From Oceanobacillus halophilus (GTDB lineage Bacteria > Bacillota > Bacilli > Bacillales > Amphibacillaceae): 64,000 nucleotides of DNA. Positions 9,401 to 18,239 of this stretch are shown here, piece after piece; position 1 is the stretch's first letter, and the number at the start of each line of letters is the position of its first letter. The notes beneath the pieces were generated by a model that saw only the letters and a list, made by a program, of their open reading frames with translations, did not search any database and was not told where the DNA came from. The stretch is from assembly GCF_003628505.1 (NCBI RefSeq), contig NZ_RBZP01000005.1:62001-126000 (forward strand). Reading direction: 5' to 3'. The position numbers and the translations under genes were made by a program.

Positions 9401-9629
9401 GCATTGGAATCTCTTTTCCTAGTGTTATCGTCTCATTATTCATCTCATGTCCATTATCTTCATTTACCACAGCAATACTTTCAGTAACTGTATTTTCTTC
9501 ACTACTGAAACCACTAGTTCCACTAACCTGTGGCTGACTATCTACGTAACGAAATAGTAATAAAGGTAGTGCTAAAACGATAAGCAGTTTAACAATAATT
9601 CCTAATGGAAAATTTTTTCTTTGATTCAT
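6417..9629 (-). CDS. esaA: Type VII secretion system protein EsaA (YueB type)
   Basis: Large membrane protein of the ESX/Yuk system, 1070 aa, matching the length of B. subtilis YueB, which is also the receptor of phage SPP1. One membrane segment is at residues 8-25. It is followed by some 800 surface-exposed residues rich in coiled coil, then five or six membrane segments from about residue 895. The exposed part contains an acidic low-complexity block with four near-identical 14-residue units (EESxEVDGEEASQD type), encoded by a 42-bp minisatellite. Its ATG overlaps the essC stop (ATGA). EsaA is thought to form the extracellular extension of the secretion channel. Confidence 0.93.
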   Translation of the reverse strand: MNQRKNFPLGIIVKLLIVLALPLLLFRYVDSQPQVSGTSGFSSEENTVTESIAVVNEDNGHEMNNETITLGKEIPMLLNEQIEQGDYNWTVMNRSAAKQGFNNQNYDAIIYIPSNFTENVMTFTQDQPMKASVNYEIQPNLEAKDRENIHRIMANAKNIINQEMSMIYWSYVAQEVDHMKEQFDAILQKEVEFQEAMYAFYAPSSKTLAYEIDQHKSDLENILEQTSQVEGVSADSAHAVDEAEAQLSTFVEALENYKETQQEQQQLLDIFQTENQEAIQAGVDSYQEALAVSTDLVTAQFNSFQPPVYLEQENIQNGLSGITQSYETIYGQIYELKHGSLDENGKPINGFIHWKEQGKDNFRKQLFKLNETLLNVYNTDIYNQAKSDLFNVANEIEESGTEDVMPELPDVPNNEEVDFGEIKSSLHQLDSSVKNMKELVDELVNLLPEKEETPEEKETTVEEDNEEVTEEEESTEVDGEEASQDEESAEADGEEVSQDEESTEVDGEEASQDEESAEAGSKEGLEKDKDESPAEKPEPKPTVPDWTQVLTNLDNLEQKINNLSGEDGVNKTISDWKKYAKELQKAYDDLEEIHLQVSDTMINQIMNKQNEIYGVETIGEEEAKELKGIFLDKEVLKDKDAALLMRYFGKLATLQENLINKGQVDLTFVRELLAQDEVQEELDKLLSIHTPYTDQLQDMFSVLLDDGEDIGEMKLLEQRFNKLVADTQKFMDEYNALVEEEQHKIIDNVNQLLSTTDEITNHLQTVNAENYEWEESPSVEYLDGQMVMDIQQGTAANLDQLSELMTSLQESQSNITSTTEELQEQVNNVQQESDILNDRWSTNVASTGLIRDDIYEILGNTVVDGQENSTVYHHLSSPVNVAGQVNGKVLSETDERVPPVMMFIIILVSGLMIGFLCHYYSNISYVVQGALFLMLNLAVGLIISIYGLNLYSLENAQAIQWSVFTILLLMACSNIVRAGLFIGPFVGWMASIVMIVFFISPLMNIVIPEFSFDNPIANVYMSLQYSGLDAPKYLTMTILIGIVLLVSAFIYALQIMRDKPKVDDHEEKAS
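8075..8219 (-). repeat. 42-bp minisatellite inside esaA
   Basis: Four tandem units begin at 8075, 8117, 8159 and 8201, exactly 42 bases apart, with only a few differences between units; the last is partial. Because 42 is a multiple of three, gain or loss of units changes the length of the exposed acidic block without breaking the frame. Confidence 0.9.
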
Positions 9630-12600
9630 ATGGTTACCACCCTTTCAGCATCGTAGTGCGGGATTTGTATTTTTTTGGCTTTTCCATTTTGTACGTAGTA
9701 GCCAAATCCAGCTTGTATGTCTTGTTCATTTCGGGTGTAAGGCAGTGTAAGTAGATTTTGATCTGACTTCTTCATGAGCAAGATTGCTTGTTTAATCTGT
9801 TTCACTTCATTAGTAAATGGATCGAAACCTTTCGAGAACTCATTAGCACTTCCTGAAACAATGATGCTAAATCCTAAGTGACTGTAATTTTTCACTAACT
9901 CGGCTATCTTCGGCTGCATTAAAGTATCAATGGTTTGTTGAAAGTTCCCCATCCCATCAATCATCAGCACAATAGGAGAGAACGCTAGACTTGCTGTTTT
10001 TCTTTCCCGGGAAGCTTGCACATATATGTCTTTTCGTTTCGTGAATTCCTCTTGAATATCAGCTAGCCAAGTGCTGATATGATCTTTCGTTTCCAAATAC
10101 GTGATTTGTTCATCCTCTGCATAGTCTATTAAAGAACGATTAATTGAATCGAATAAGCCAATCTGCACTTCATCCGTACCTTCTTTGATTCCGTTTATCA
10201 TGAGTTGTAAGACATTGGTTTTACCTTTTTGCGCTTCTCCGACAATCAGACAATGTTTACTATTTTCAAAATCAAGGTATACAGGCATTACTGAATCCTC
10301 ATCTAACCCTATAGCTAACCTATTCTTTGTTTGCTGTACATGGTAGTTTTTGTAAAACATCGCAATATTTAACTTGCGTGGCAGCATTGGTATAGCTCTT
10401 GGTTTAACCGTATGTCGGTATTTTTCTTTCAGTTCTTGAACACACGATTTCATATTTTCCAATACTTCCACATCATTTTCACCAGCAACAGGTAGGTAGA
10501 TTTGCGCTAGGTATGCTTCGTCTTTTTTAATATAAACTCTTCCAGGAATTGCTTCCGTATCATATGGTGTTCTACCAATTACAGCAAATTTTTCGGATGT
10601 GTCCATTAAATAATGAACGATTTTTGTTTTTAAATTACTCATTAATGCATGTTTTACAGCATTCGTTCTTGTTGCAGTCAGAATTGTATAAATCCCAAGT
10701 GACTGGCCATCACGTGAAATTTGCGTAAATCGGTTTTCAATTTCCATCATTTCCTCTTTTACCAAATCAAAGTTATCTATCGAAATAAAGATTGCTGGCA
10801 ATTTCTCAGGAACAATGGTGTTATACATTTTTATATTACTCACTTCATAATCACGGAATAATTGTTTTCTTTTTTCCATTTCTTCCGATATAAATGTTAA
10901 GAATTTTTCAATCTTCCTTTCATCATCTGACCGGAAATAATCACCTGTATGTGGAAGTTGCTGCAATGGAAGCAATGCACCGTTACCAAAATCAAAAATA
11001 TAATATTGCACTTCTTCCGGGGTGTTTCTAGCTGCTAATTGCATAAGTAATGTCAACATGGTTGTGGATTTCCCGTAACCAGATGACCCAAATATACCAA
11101 CATTGCCATCATCCATTAATTGATAATGATAGACAGACTGTTTTTGCTTTTCTGGTTCATCCACCAATCCAATTGGATACTGATTTTCTTCCGTATCTTC
11201 GGTTGTTTGCATTACAATTCTATGCCCTAATGGTGGCAGCCAAGGACTTCTTAGCTTTTCAATCCCCATATGTTGCTGAACAGTCGTGATTTCTTCCACA
11301 ATAGCATCAATTTCTGTTTTCTTATCTCTTTTGCCTGTATCTTCTGATGCTACATCTGAAAGTGGAATAAGCCCTAAATCGGTTACTAGAGCCACTTCAT
11401 CTTCTGTACCAAAGGCATCTTTCGAATAAGGAGCACCACTCCAGGCAGATTGGAATAATTCATATACTTCATTATTTCCTACCTGCAAATATCCACGGCC
11501 AGTTACAGTAATTTTAGCAGCATCTCCATTTTTTAAAATCTCGTTACTGTCACTGTCATCCTGAACTTTCAATGCCACTTTAAAACGCGAATTACTCCAA
11601 ATTTGATCATCTATTACCCCGCCAGGTTTTTGAGTTGCTAGAATCAAATGAACGCCTAAACTTCTACCAATTCTTGCTGCACTAACCAATTCTCGAATAA
11701 AATCTGGTTCTTCGCTTTTTAGTTCAGCAAACTCATCTGAAATAAGGAATAAATGAGGTAGTGGATTTTTTGCCTCTCCTTCTTTATATAACTCTGTGTA
11801 ATCATTGATATGATTGACCTCATATTGATCAAACAAGTGCTGTCTGCGTTTCAACTCACTCTTTATCGATTCTAAGGCACGTTTACTAAAGTTCTTGCTT
11901 CCCTCAATATTCGTAATTGTCCCTAGCAAATGTGGCATGTTCTTGAAAGGCTGTGCCATACCCCCGCCTTTATAATCAATTAATAAAAACGCAACTTCGT
12001 AAGGATGAAAATGAACAGCTAACGATAAGATAAAGGTCTGTAAAAATTCACTCTTACCTGAGCCTGTTGTACCTGCCAATAACCCATGAGGACCATGTGC
12101 TTTTTCATGAAGGTTTAAGTAAACAAGGTCTTCTCTCCCCTTTAGACCAACAGGTACAGCGAGTGACCGGGAAGATTGGTTTTCTCGCCATTTATTCTCT
12201 ATATTCAATTCGGAAACATGGTCTTTTTGAAACAGTTCCATGAACGTCACTTTATCTGGAATAGAATTACTCATTCCTAATTGGTGGTCTAAGGATCTAA
12301 GCGTGCGCGCAAAACGTTCATTATTTGTCGTAGCATGCTCATCGATTTGAAATGGCTTATGTACGGCCTTTTGTTTTTCTATTAAAATATCTCCCTGCGT
12401 TTCATCAATATATCGAACCAATGTATGAATATTTTCTGATAGATTCTCTTTCGTATCAGCAGCGAATATGACAGACATGCCAATAGGTTGATTCTCTCCT
12501 TCCAAATACTCCAGTATGGCATGTTCGGAAATCAACTGACGATTGGTCACAACAAATACAAAATGCGGAGTGTATATTTTTTTCTCTTTTTCCTCGTCTA

Positions 12601-14041
12601 GTGCTCGCTCTTTTAATATTTCATAAATCGATGAAAGCAGCTGATCGCGCGTCTGCTCATTGTAAATTAGACCTCTTGCATATAAATGGGGCAGCTGAAA
12701 CTGTGGCAGCCACTTCATCCATTCCCATGAGGAATACTCAGCCTCATCAAATATGGCAACAAAACGAATATCATGATAGCTTTGGAAGAAACTTAACTGG
12801 CCGACAACCTGCTGCATTTCTTTTTTAACTACAGATTCTTTTCCGACCATCCCCATGGGTCCTTCCGATAAGTCAATGATGAGTGGAACATTCTGTACTT
12901 GCTTATAATGGGCAACTAATTCCTGGGACTTTTCAAGTAAATCATCCATCTCCTGATTGGACATATCCCGTCGTTGTACAGAAACCTCATAACTGGATGG
13001 CACTGTTGCTCTCCCCACTCGAAAATGGAGAAAATCATTACTCATTCGATTACGTTCCCAAATTCGCTCACTAATTTCACCAGTTAAATACTTCATCCGT
13101 TCAAATGATGGGAAATGATAATATAAGATTTCTCGTTGTTTCTCTGAGAGCTCTTGTAATTCTTCTCGTTTGGTTTCTAAATAACGGGTATATAATCGTT
13201 TCCGCTTTTCTTTCCTCTTACGCTGCATCTTTTTCTCTTTAAAATATTGAAATGTAGATGTTACCAAGGTGGTTCCAAACATAGCCACAGAAATTAAGAT
13301 AAAAATCCCCCTTGGACGTACAAGTGCCACAACTCCCATTACGATTAACATCATTAATGGAGGAGCAATAATGAGCCACAAACTACGCCCGTAATCCTCT
13401 GTTTCTTCCGTTGGAAAGGAAAATTGTACTTTCTCTTCCGGTAATTCATAAATCATTCTGGGCGTTCGTCTGTATTTAGGATATTTTTGTTTCATGACAG
13501 ATGTAGGTTGTTTCATTTCTATTAGATGTTCCGGCTGCTTTCCCGATACCGAAATAACATCACCTTCCTTTAAAGTAATGCTTGAAAAATCGGTAAAGAT
13601 TATATCTCCGACTTGAAGGTGGCGCATTTCAACCATTTTTTCACCATTGATATATACATCTTCAATAGAAGGTTCTATCCTCCACTTATTCTTATCTCTC
13701 AGAAGAGAAAACTTTTTAGAATGTTGATTAGGATATAATACTTCATTCTGGTTACCGATATAATACAATTTCTCTTCCGTTTCTTGAGCCTGATAAATAA
13801 TGGTTACTTCCTCTTTATTGATTAAAACTTTCAATGACCGTTTTTCCTCTAATGTTCCAAGGAACTGGCTTTCCTGATACACCGAATAAGCCCCTTCTTT
13901 GGGTACTATTGTAATTCCCGGTTTGACTGGAAAAGCTTGTATGGTGATCGTATGAGATAATTGATTGCCAATTGTCACTTCTTTATCACCTAGTTGCAAA
14001 TATTGATACGTATTCCCATACAAGACCCATAACTCACTCAA
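9626..14041 (-). CDS. essC: Type VII secretion ATPase EssC (YukBA type)
   Basis: Central FtsK/SpoIIIE-family motor of the secretion system, about 1471 aa. Two N-terminal FHA-like beta domains are followed by two membrane segments (about residues 228-265) and three ATPase domains. Their Walker A motifs are GTTGSGKSE (domain 1), GSSGYGKST (domain 2) and GEAQKGKTN (domain 3); domain 1 has the Walker B LLIDYKGGG. The third domain is degenerate, as usual. The start is probably the TTG at 14041, since GGGAGGTG lies just before it; an in-frame TTG at 14056 has no ribosome binding site. It is a single full-length polypeptide, the usual Firmicute form. Confidence 0.95.
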   Translation of the reverse strand: MSELWVLYGNTYQYLQLGDKEVTIGNQLSHTITIQAFPVKPGITIVPKEGAYSVYQESQFLGTLEEKRSLKVLINKEEVTIIYQAQETEEKLYYIGNQNEVLYPNQHSKKFSLLRDKNKWRIEPSIEDVYINGEKMVEMRHLQVGDIIFTDFSSITLKEGDVISVSGKQPEHLIEMKQPTSVMKQKYPKYRRTPRMIYELPEEKVQFSFPTEETEDYGRSLWLIIAPPLMMLIVMGVVALVRPRGIFILISVAMFGTTLVTSTFQYFKEKKMQRKRKEKRKRLYTRYLETKREELQELSEKQREILYYHFPSFERMKYLTGEISERIWERNRMSNDFLHFRVGRATVPSSYEVSVQRRDMSNQEMDDLLEKSQELVAHYKQVQNVPLIIDLSEGPMGMVGKESVVKKEMQQVVGQLSFFQSYHDIRFVAIFDEAEYSSWEWMKWLPQFQLPHLYARGLIYNEQTRDQLLSSIYEILKERALDEEKEKKIYTPHFVFVVTNRQLISEHAILEYLEGENQPIGMSVIFAADTKENLSENIHTLVRYIDETQGDILIEKQKAVHKPFQIDEHATTNNERFARTLRSLDHQLGMSNSIPDKVTFMELFQKDHVSELNIENKWRENQSSRSLAVPVGLKGREDLVYLNLHEKAHGPHGLLAGTTGSGKSEFLQTFILSLAVHFHPYEVAFLLIDYKGGGMAQPFKNMPHLLGTITNIEGSKNFSKRALESIKSELKRRQHLFDQYEVNHINDYTELYKEGEAKNPLPHLFLISDEFAELKSEEPDFIRELVSAARIGRSLGVHLILATQKPGGVIDDQIWSNSRFKVALKVQDDSDSNEILKNGDAAKITVTGRGYLQVGNNEVYELFQSAWSGAPYSKDAFGTEDEVALVTDLGLIPLSDVASEDTGKRDKKTEIDAIVEEITTVQQHMGIEKLRSPWLPPLGHRIVMQTTEDTEENQYPIGLVDEPEKQKQSVYHYQLMDDGNVGIFGSSGYGKSTTMLTLLMQLAARNTPEEVQYYIFDFGNGALLPLQQLPHTGDYFRSDDERKIEKFLTFISEEMEKRKQLFRDYEVSNIKMYNTIVPEKLPAIFISIDNFDLVKEEMMEIENRFTQISRDGQSLGIYTILTATRTNAVKHALMSNLKTKIVHYLMDTSEKFAVIGRTPYDTEAIPGRVYIKKDEAYLAQIYLPVAGENDVEVLENMKSCVQELKEKYRHTVKPRAIPMLPRKLNIAMFYKNYHVQQTKNRLAIGLDEDSVMPVYLDFENSKHCLIVGEAQKGKTNVLQLMINGIKEGTDEVQIGLFDSINRSLIDYAEDEQITYLETKDHISTWLADIQEEFTKRKDIYVQASRERKTASLAFSPIVLMIDGMGNFQQTIDTLMQPKIAELVKNYSHLGFSIIVSGSANEFSKGFDPFTNEVKQIKQAILLMKKSDQNLLTLPYTRNEQDIQAGFGYYVQNGKAKKIQIPHYDAERVVTI

Positions 14042-14064
14042 ATTCACACCTCCCAATCTATTTC

Positions 14065-15261
14065 TTATTCTGTGAGATTACTTTCTTCTGTATCTTCCTG
14101 TGTTTCTTCCTGCATTTCTTCTAAATAGTCATCAATCTCTCTTTGAATGGAATCCAGTTCTGTTTCTCTTTCATCGCCACTTAAGCTTTCATCCGTTTTT
14201 ACTGCTTCCCGCAGCTGTAATAATCCATAAACAATTAAATCTCGGTCCTCTAGTAATCTCGCAATATCAATTGCTTCTTGATAATTACCTCGTCCAATAT
14301 CAATCCAATAAAGGAAGTATCGATTATCTGATTGTAAGGTAATGGTATTTTCTACGTTCTTACGCTGCTCTTCGGTTAAGGATTCGTTCATCATATAAGC
14401 AGTCGCTAGCTGGTATTGTACACTGTAGGGCATATCTTCAGCATCATAACCATTTAACGATTCAACAACAGAGCTATACTGATTTTGCATATAATACCGA
14501 TTACTCTCAACATAGGCTTGCGTTTCCGGAATTTTAAAGAAAAAACCATATACAGATAAAATAATTGCAGGGATTAATAAAATTCCTAAAGCTAAGATGC
14601 CATACCGTTGTACTTTCCACTTCTTTTTTGGAATATGGACAACCGTCTTTTCATATGCTTCTTCCCTTTTTATATTTTCATCGGCAATGGTGAGCAACTC
14701 ATCATACGAAGCAGCATCCATTATTTTCTTCGTCACCGGGGTTAAATCAATGGTTTCGTGATGAGATAAATATGTCATAAAGTCATATTTTTGCTCCACT
14801 ATCGCAGCCACAGTCGCTTTTGTTTCCATCCATAATCGTTCTGGATCCTCTTCATATGGTGGAATACTTTCTTTCACACCATAATGAAGAAAATGAGGCA
14901 TGAGTCCTTGATCCATTAGAATATTCTCTGGACAAACCCATAAATGCAACCTTGATAAAGAATGATGTTGAATAGACTGAATAAGGTTATACACAAGCTG
15001 CCATTTCGACTGAGCGCTCTTTCGGTAAATATGATGTAATGGTTCATACGTACTAGGCGGCAAAATTCGAATGGTAAGCTGATCATCAGTCAGTATAAAA
15101 TCCTTTTGAAATTCTGGATTCATCGATTTCAAAAGGTGAATTTCCAATTCATCATGCAGTTTTACTTTGGCACGATGGAATATAATGTCAATTTTTTCTT
15201 TCTCAGCATATATTTTGGCTTCTAATTTCGATTCCCAGTAGGTGGGCTTGTCTTCATTCAT
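14065..15261 (-). CDS. essB: Type VII secretion system protein EssB (YukC type)
   Basis: Bitopic membrane component, 398 aa. The N-terminal cytosolic half (residues 1-210) is the pseudokinase-like domain of YukC. A single membrane segment (YGILALGILLIPAIIL) is at about residues 220-243. The C-terminal extracytoplasmic half is helical and ends in an acidic tail rich in Glu and Gln. EssB bridges the EssC motor and the other membrane parts. It lies 23 bases before essC and 25 bases after esaB in the same transcript. Confidence 0.93.
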   Translation of the reverse strand: MNEDKPTYWESKLEAKIYAEKEKIDIIFHRAKVKLHDELEIHLLKSMNPEFQKDFILTDDQLTIRILPPSTYEPLHHIYRKSAQSKWQLVYNLIQSIQHHSLSRLHLWVCPENILMDQGLMPHFLHYGVKESIPPYEEDPERLWMETKATVAAIVEQKYDFMTYLSHHETIDLTPVTKKIMDAASYDELLTIADENIKREEAYEKTVVHIPKKKWKVQRYGILALGILLIPAIILSVYGFFFKIPETQAYVESNRYYMQNQYSSVVESLNGYDAEDMPYSVQYQLATAYMMNESLTEEQRKNVENTITLQSDNRYFLYWIDIGRGNYQEAIDIARLLEDRDLIVYGLLQLREAVKTDESLSGDERETELDSIQREIDDYLEEMQEETQEDTEESNLTE

Positions 15262-15286
15262 TTGGTATCTTCCCTCCTTTTTTAAA

Positions 15287-15526
15287 TTATAAAACTTCTA
15301 CGCAATCTCCTGTTGTGATGCCACAATCTTTTAATGTTTGCACCCCAAGGTATATCTCATCTCGATTTTTCACTCGAATCCAATGTCCCTCTCTTGGTTT
15401 TTCTTCCAATTTAACCGTCTTCCAAGTAATATCAATTAACTTTTTTATGTAATGTTGATCAGACAACCTTATTTCAATGGGAGGTTTATTATATTTGTTT
15501 AAATCAACTGTTATCTGTATATACAC
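15287..15526 (-). CDS. esaB: Ubiquitin-like type VII secretion protein EsaB (YukD type)
   Basis: Small cytosolic protein of 79 aa with the ubiquitin-like beta-grasp pattern of YukD: an opening strand YIQITVDLN, a helix near YIKKLIDITWKTV, and a closing GITTGDCVEVL. It is needed for secretion or for its regulation in relatives and does not appear to be conjugated, since it lacks a C-terminal diglycine. Second gene of the operon, after a hairpin that follows esxA. Confidence 0.9.
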   Translation of the reverse strand: MYIQITVDLNKYNKPPIEIRLSDQHYIKKLIDITWKTVKLEEKPREGHWIRVKNRDEIYLGVQTLKDCGITTGDCVEVL

Positions 15527-15596
15527 CGTTTAAACACACCTACTCTTTACTGATTACTATTATGCATATCCAAAGACTCACTTATCTTACAAATAA

Positions 15597-15636
15597 AAAT
15601 AGTGCCTGCAAGTTAGTACTGATTGCGGCACTATTT
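15597..15636 (-). terminator. Hairpin between esxA and esaB, probably a partial terminator
   Basis: AAATAGTGCC and GGCACTATTT form a 10-bp stem extended by GCA/TGC, followed on the minus strand by TTTTTATTTG. It would let many transcripts end after esxA, giving more of the small secreted substrate than of the machine. Confidence 0.8.
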
Positions 15637-15654
15637 CTCATCCAAATCGTTGTA

Positions 15655-15948
15655 TTATCCGCGGATTTGACTTGCAATATTTGCGTCGGTTTCTCGAAGG
15701 GTTTGAGCAGTAGAAGCTAACTGTCTATTTACATCTTCTAGCAGTTCCACCATTCTTAAGAAGGATGGTCTTAATTCTTCGTATTGTCCATGAAATGCTT
15801 CTTTTGCATTCCCTTCCCATACTTGATGTAAAGTTTCCATAAGTCCATCTAAATTACCGATAATGTTCATCACATTACCACTTTCTACACCATAACGCTT
15901 AGCAATACTTTCTAATTCTTCCGGGCTTAATCGAATCATGCCAGACAT
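15655..15948 (-). CDS. esxA: WXG100 family secreted protein EsxA (YukE type)
   Basis: Founding substrate of the type VII system, 97 aa, a helical hairpin that is exported as a dimer. The turn motif is W-E-G at about residues 43-45 (HQVWEGNAKEAF) and helix 2 ends in the export-type tail TLRETDANIASQ. It begins MSGMIRLSPEELE, and GGAGGTAATTTA precedes the ATG. It is the first gene of the operon; a TATAAT-like -10 lies about 55 bases upstream, without a clear -35. No LXG toxin or other large substrate gene is present in the window. Confidence 0.97.
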   Translation of the reverse strand: MSGMIRLSPEELESIAKRYGVESGNVMNIIGNLDGLMETLHQVWEGNAKEAFHGQYEELRPSFLRMVELLEDVNRQLASTAQTLRETDANIASQIRG

Positions 15949-16340
15949 TAAATTACCTCCATAAATGTATTAAACTCAATCTCCATTGATATTATAGAAG
16001 AAAAGATTGATAATATCTACACACATACAGAATATTTAAAAAAATAAGCACAAATCCCTAAAGAGTTTTTACATAATTTAGGACAGAAGGCCATACTAAG
16101 TTATTTAAGATAGAGCATATAGTCTACGTATATAGTCTATATCAACCAAAAGTATTGGAATCCTTAACTTCAGAAGAATATATCCATTGGTATATTGTAA
16201 CTTTTGCTACAAGAATGACTTAAGTAATAGTGAATGGATTTTCATTGGTTCATTAGCCCCGTTTTTCAAAAGGACAATATTTTAGAGGTTAATATATGAT
16301 ATATTGTCAAATATAGGTTGATTAAAACAGTGGAAACAGT
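15949..16340. other. Intergenic stretch upstream of esxA
   Basis: No gene was recognised on either strand. It must hold the promoter of the secretion operon. Two copies of ATAGTCTA lie 14 bases apart at about 16120-16142. Rightward, the ribosome binding site GGAGGAAG at 16341-16348 belongs to the next gene. Confidence 0.5.
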
Positions 16341-16356
16341 GGAGGAAGTTTATCTT

Positions 16357-16743
16357 ATGGATACAAACGTTCTTTTATTTATATTATTAGTACTACTAAA
16401 TGCTACACTCTTTTCTTTCTTTCAATATGAGATTTCAAAAAATAGTGTGAATAAGGAACACTACAAAGCAGGATGGAAAACAGCAATAAACATTTTCATT
16501 TCTATCATTCCAGCGTTTTTCTTTTTAGAGATGTTGCAGGAAGACCCTACTAATTATGAAGGCTCTCCTCTTTTGAAATCTACTGTCACATTAATGAATG
16601 TCTTGTCAGCTTCTTTCCTCTTTCTTGTTATATTTTTGAATCTACTTGCTATTCTCATCACGCATGTAGTTACACTAAATTATTACAAAAAAAAAGAGTT
16701 CGATTCTAACGTCAGTAGCAGTCAGGAAGCAAACAAGCATTAG
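16357..16743 (+). CDS. Small membrane protein, three predicted membrane segments
   Basis: A hydrophobic 128-aa protein of unknown function. Membrane segments are visible at about residues 4-23 (VLLFILLVLLNATLFSF), 44-62 (AINIFISIIPAFFFLEML) and 80-109 (MNVLSASFLFLVIFLNLL and following), with a charged Lys/Glu/Ser C-terminal tail. The ATG at 16357 has GTGGAGGAAG nine bases before it; an upstream in-frame TTG at 16318 has no ribosome binding site. It is monocistronic, with its own terminator, and diverges from esxA. Confidence 0.8.
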   Translation: MDTNVLLFILLVLLNATLFSFFQYEISKNSVNKEHYKAGWKTAINIFISIIPAFFFLEMLQEDPTNYEGSPLLKSTVTLMNVLSASFLFLVIFLNLLAILITHVVTLNYYKKKEFDSNVSSSQEANKH

Positions 16744-16758
16744 TCCGTTTTACACAAA

Positions 16759-16789
16759 AAAACTCGCCCTTCATTCAAGGACGAGTTTC
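16759..16789. terminator. Bidirectional terminator between convergent genes
   Basis: AAACTCG-CCTT pairs with AAGG-CGAGTTT, with A and T runs on the two sides. It serves both the membrane protein gene (rightward) and the flavin reductase gene (leftward). Confidence 0.85.
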
Positions 16790-16795
16790 TCTTTA

Positions 16796-17356
16796 TTAAT
16801 AAGCACTTTCATATACAACCGTTTTTTCAACCCATTGGATGAAGTTATCTACTACAGAATCAATAAATTCGATAGTTGCTTGGTCTGTCAAGTTTCCGTA
16901 GTCATCCATTTTAGTATGAACAGATCCCACATACACTTCATTTCCAGGTAGTGTGCTTGTGGATACATTCACTGCATTTAAAATCTGACGTAATTGTAGT
17001 TGAGCTTTTACCGTTCCTAATGCTCCCATTGATGCTCCGACGATCATAGCAGGTTTATCAACTAATACTGTCTCTACTCGAGAGAACCAGTCAATTGCAT
17101 TTTTTAACAAAGCTGGAATAGATGCATTGTATTCCGGTGTCGCAAATAAAATTCCATCACTTTCTTTTATTTTCTCTCTAATTTCTTTAACAATTTCAGG
17201 TGGATCTAGTTCATCATCCTGGTTATAAAAAGGAAGCTGATCAATTGGTAAAATTTCAATTTCTACTTTATCAGCATATCTGTTCTGCATATATCTTGTT
17301 AATTTCATATTATACGATTCTTTACGATTACTACCAACCATAGCTACTATTTTCAT
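16796..17356 (-). CDS. NADPH-dependent FMN reductase family protein
   Basis: Flavodoxin-like oxidoreductase of 186 aa, related to YhdA/YieF-type quinone and azo-dye reductases. The FMN phosphate loop is GSNRKESYN near residue 8, and the second flavin motif is ATPEYNASIPALLKNAIDW near residue 75. The ATG at 17356 is chosen because GGAGGAAT precedes it by eight bases; an in-frame ATG six codons earlier is the start of that ribosome binding site itself. The physiological substrate is unknown. Confidence 0.9.
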   Translation of the reverse strand: MKIVAMVGSNRKESYNMKLTRYMQNRYADKVEIEILPIDQLPFYNQDDELDPPEIVKEIREKIKESDGILFATPEYNASIPALLKNAIDWFSRVETVLVDKPAMIVGASMGALGTVKAQLQLRQILNAVNVSTSTLPGNEVYVGSVHTKMDDYGNLTDQATIEFIDSVVDNFIQWVEKTVVYESAY

Positions 17357-17590
17357 AGATATATATTCCTCCATACTTATGTATTCTTTATTAGTACTTC
17401 TATTATTATTTCAAAGAAAAGCAATTACTTCAAGTGACGTTTGTTTCATATAATGGGTAAATTTTCTAGTTATTTAGTTTTATTACATTGTAGTTTTCTA
17501 ATATTCGAACATCGCTAAAACCCCTTGAAGAATTTTACAAAAAAGATTATTATTTATAATGTATTTCATAGTGGTTTTCAATTTCTATTC

Positions 17591-17663
17591 GCTGGTGTAG
17601 CACAGTTGGTAGTGCACTTCACTCGTAATGAAGGGGTCGGGGGTTCAAGTCCTCTCACCAGCA
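17591..17663 (+). tRNA. tRNA-Thr (anticodon CGT)
   Basis: A complete cloverleaf with acceptor arms GCTGGTG and CACCAGC, anticodon stem CTTCA/TGAAG, loop CTCGTAA (anticodon CGT, reading ACG), and a T arm with GGTTCAAGT. The 3' CCA is not encoded; the bases after the discriminator A are TCA. Confidence 0.95.
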
Positions 17664-17672
17664 TCATAAATG

Positions 17673-17708
17673 CTCAAGGTTCCTTTTAAAAGGACCCTTG
17701 AGTATTTT
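17673..17708 (+). terminator. Terminator of the tRNA-Thr gene
   Basis: CTCAAGG-TCCTTTT pairs with AAAAGGA-CCTTGAG and is followed by TATTTTTTATTT, ten bases after the tRNA. Confidence 0.9.
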
Positions 17709-17756
17709 TTATTTAATCCTTTACATCATACTCGACCGAATTACTGCCTAATAAAA

Positions 17757-17791
17757 AGACATACCAATTCTAACAAATTTGGTATGTCTTT
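17757..17791 (-). terminator. Terminator of the HMA-domain protein gene
   Basis: AAGACATACCAA and TTGGTATGTCTT form a perfect 12-bp stem, with T-runs on both sides. Confidence 0.85.
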
Positions 17792-17796
17792 TACAC

Positions 17797-18018
17797 TTAT
17801 GAAATTTCAGCAAACATTACTGGATAACCTAGTTCTTTTATCATCTCTTCAATTTGTTCTACTTTGATTTGTTTCTCATCATATTGTGTTTCTACCATTT
17901 TAGAACTAAAAGAAACACTAGCTGAATATATTCCATTAGTTGTATTTAATGTGTTCTCTATATTATTAATGCAAGATGGACATGTTAATGGTTCTAGTTC
18001 AAAAATTGCTTTTTGCAT
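17797..18018 (-). CDS. Heavy-metal-associated (HMA) domain protein, CopZ-like
   Basis: A ferredoxin-fold metallochaperone of 73 aa. The metal-binding CxxC is in LTCPSCINN at about residues 11-15, and the fold pattern continues with SASVSFSSKMVETQYDEKQ and ends at ELGYP. Copper is the usual ligand of this family, but no copper ATPase or CsoR gene is nearby, so the ligand is open. The start at 18018 (MQKAIFELEPL) is set by GGGAGGAAAAC. Monocistronic. Confidence 0.88.
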   Translation of the reverse strand: MQKAIFELEPLTCPSCINNIENTLNTTNGIYSASVSFSSKMVETQYDEKQIKVEQIEEMIKELGYPVMFAEIS

Positions 18019-18239
18019 TTTGTTTTCCTCCCAAACTTTCATGTAAGTCAGATTGATTTTAAACCATTTTGATATAAAAATCATGAGAAAAATAAAGGTT
18101 TCAATAATTGTTCACACATATTAGGATGAACCGTGAATGAAGATAATATAATCAGAATTTGCAGTTTAGAGCGAAATCTTTTCATCCATATTTTTTACAT
18201 GTAAAATTGGAATCAGACACTAATTGAAGGATGGATAAA

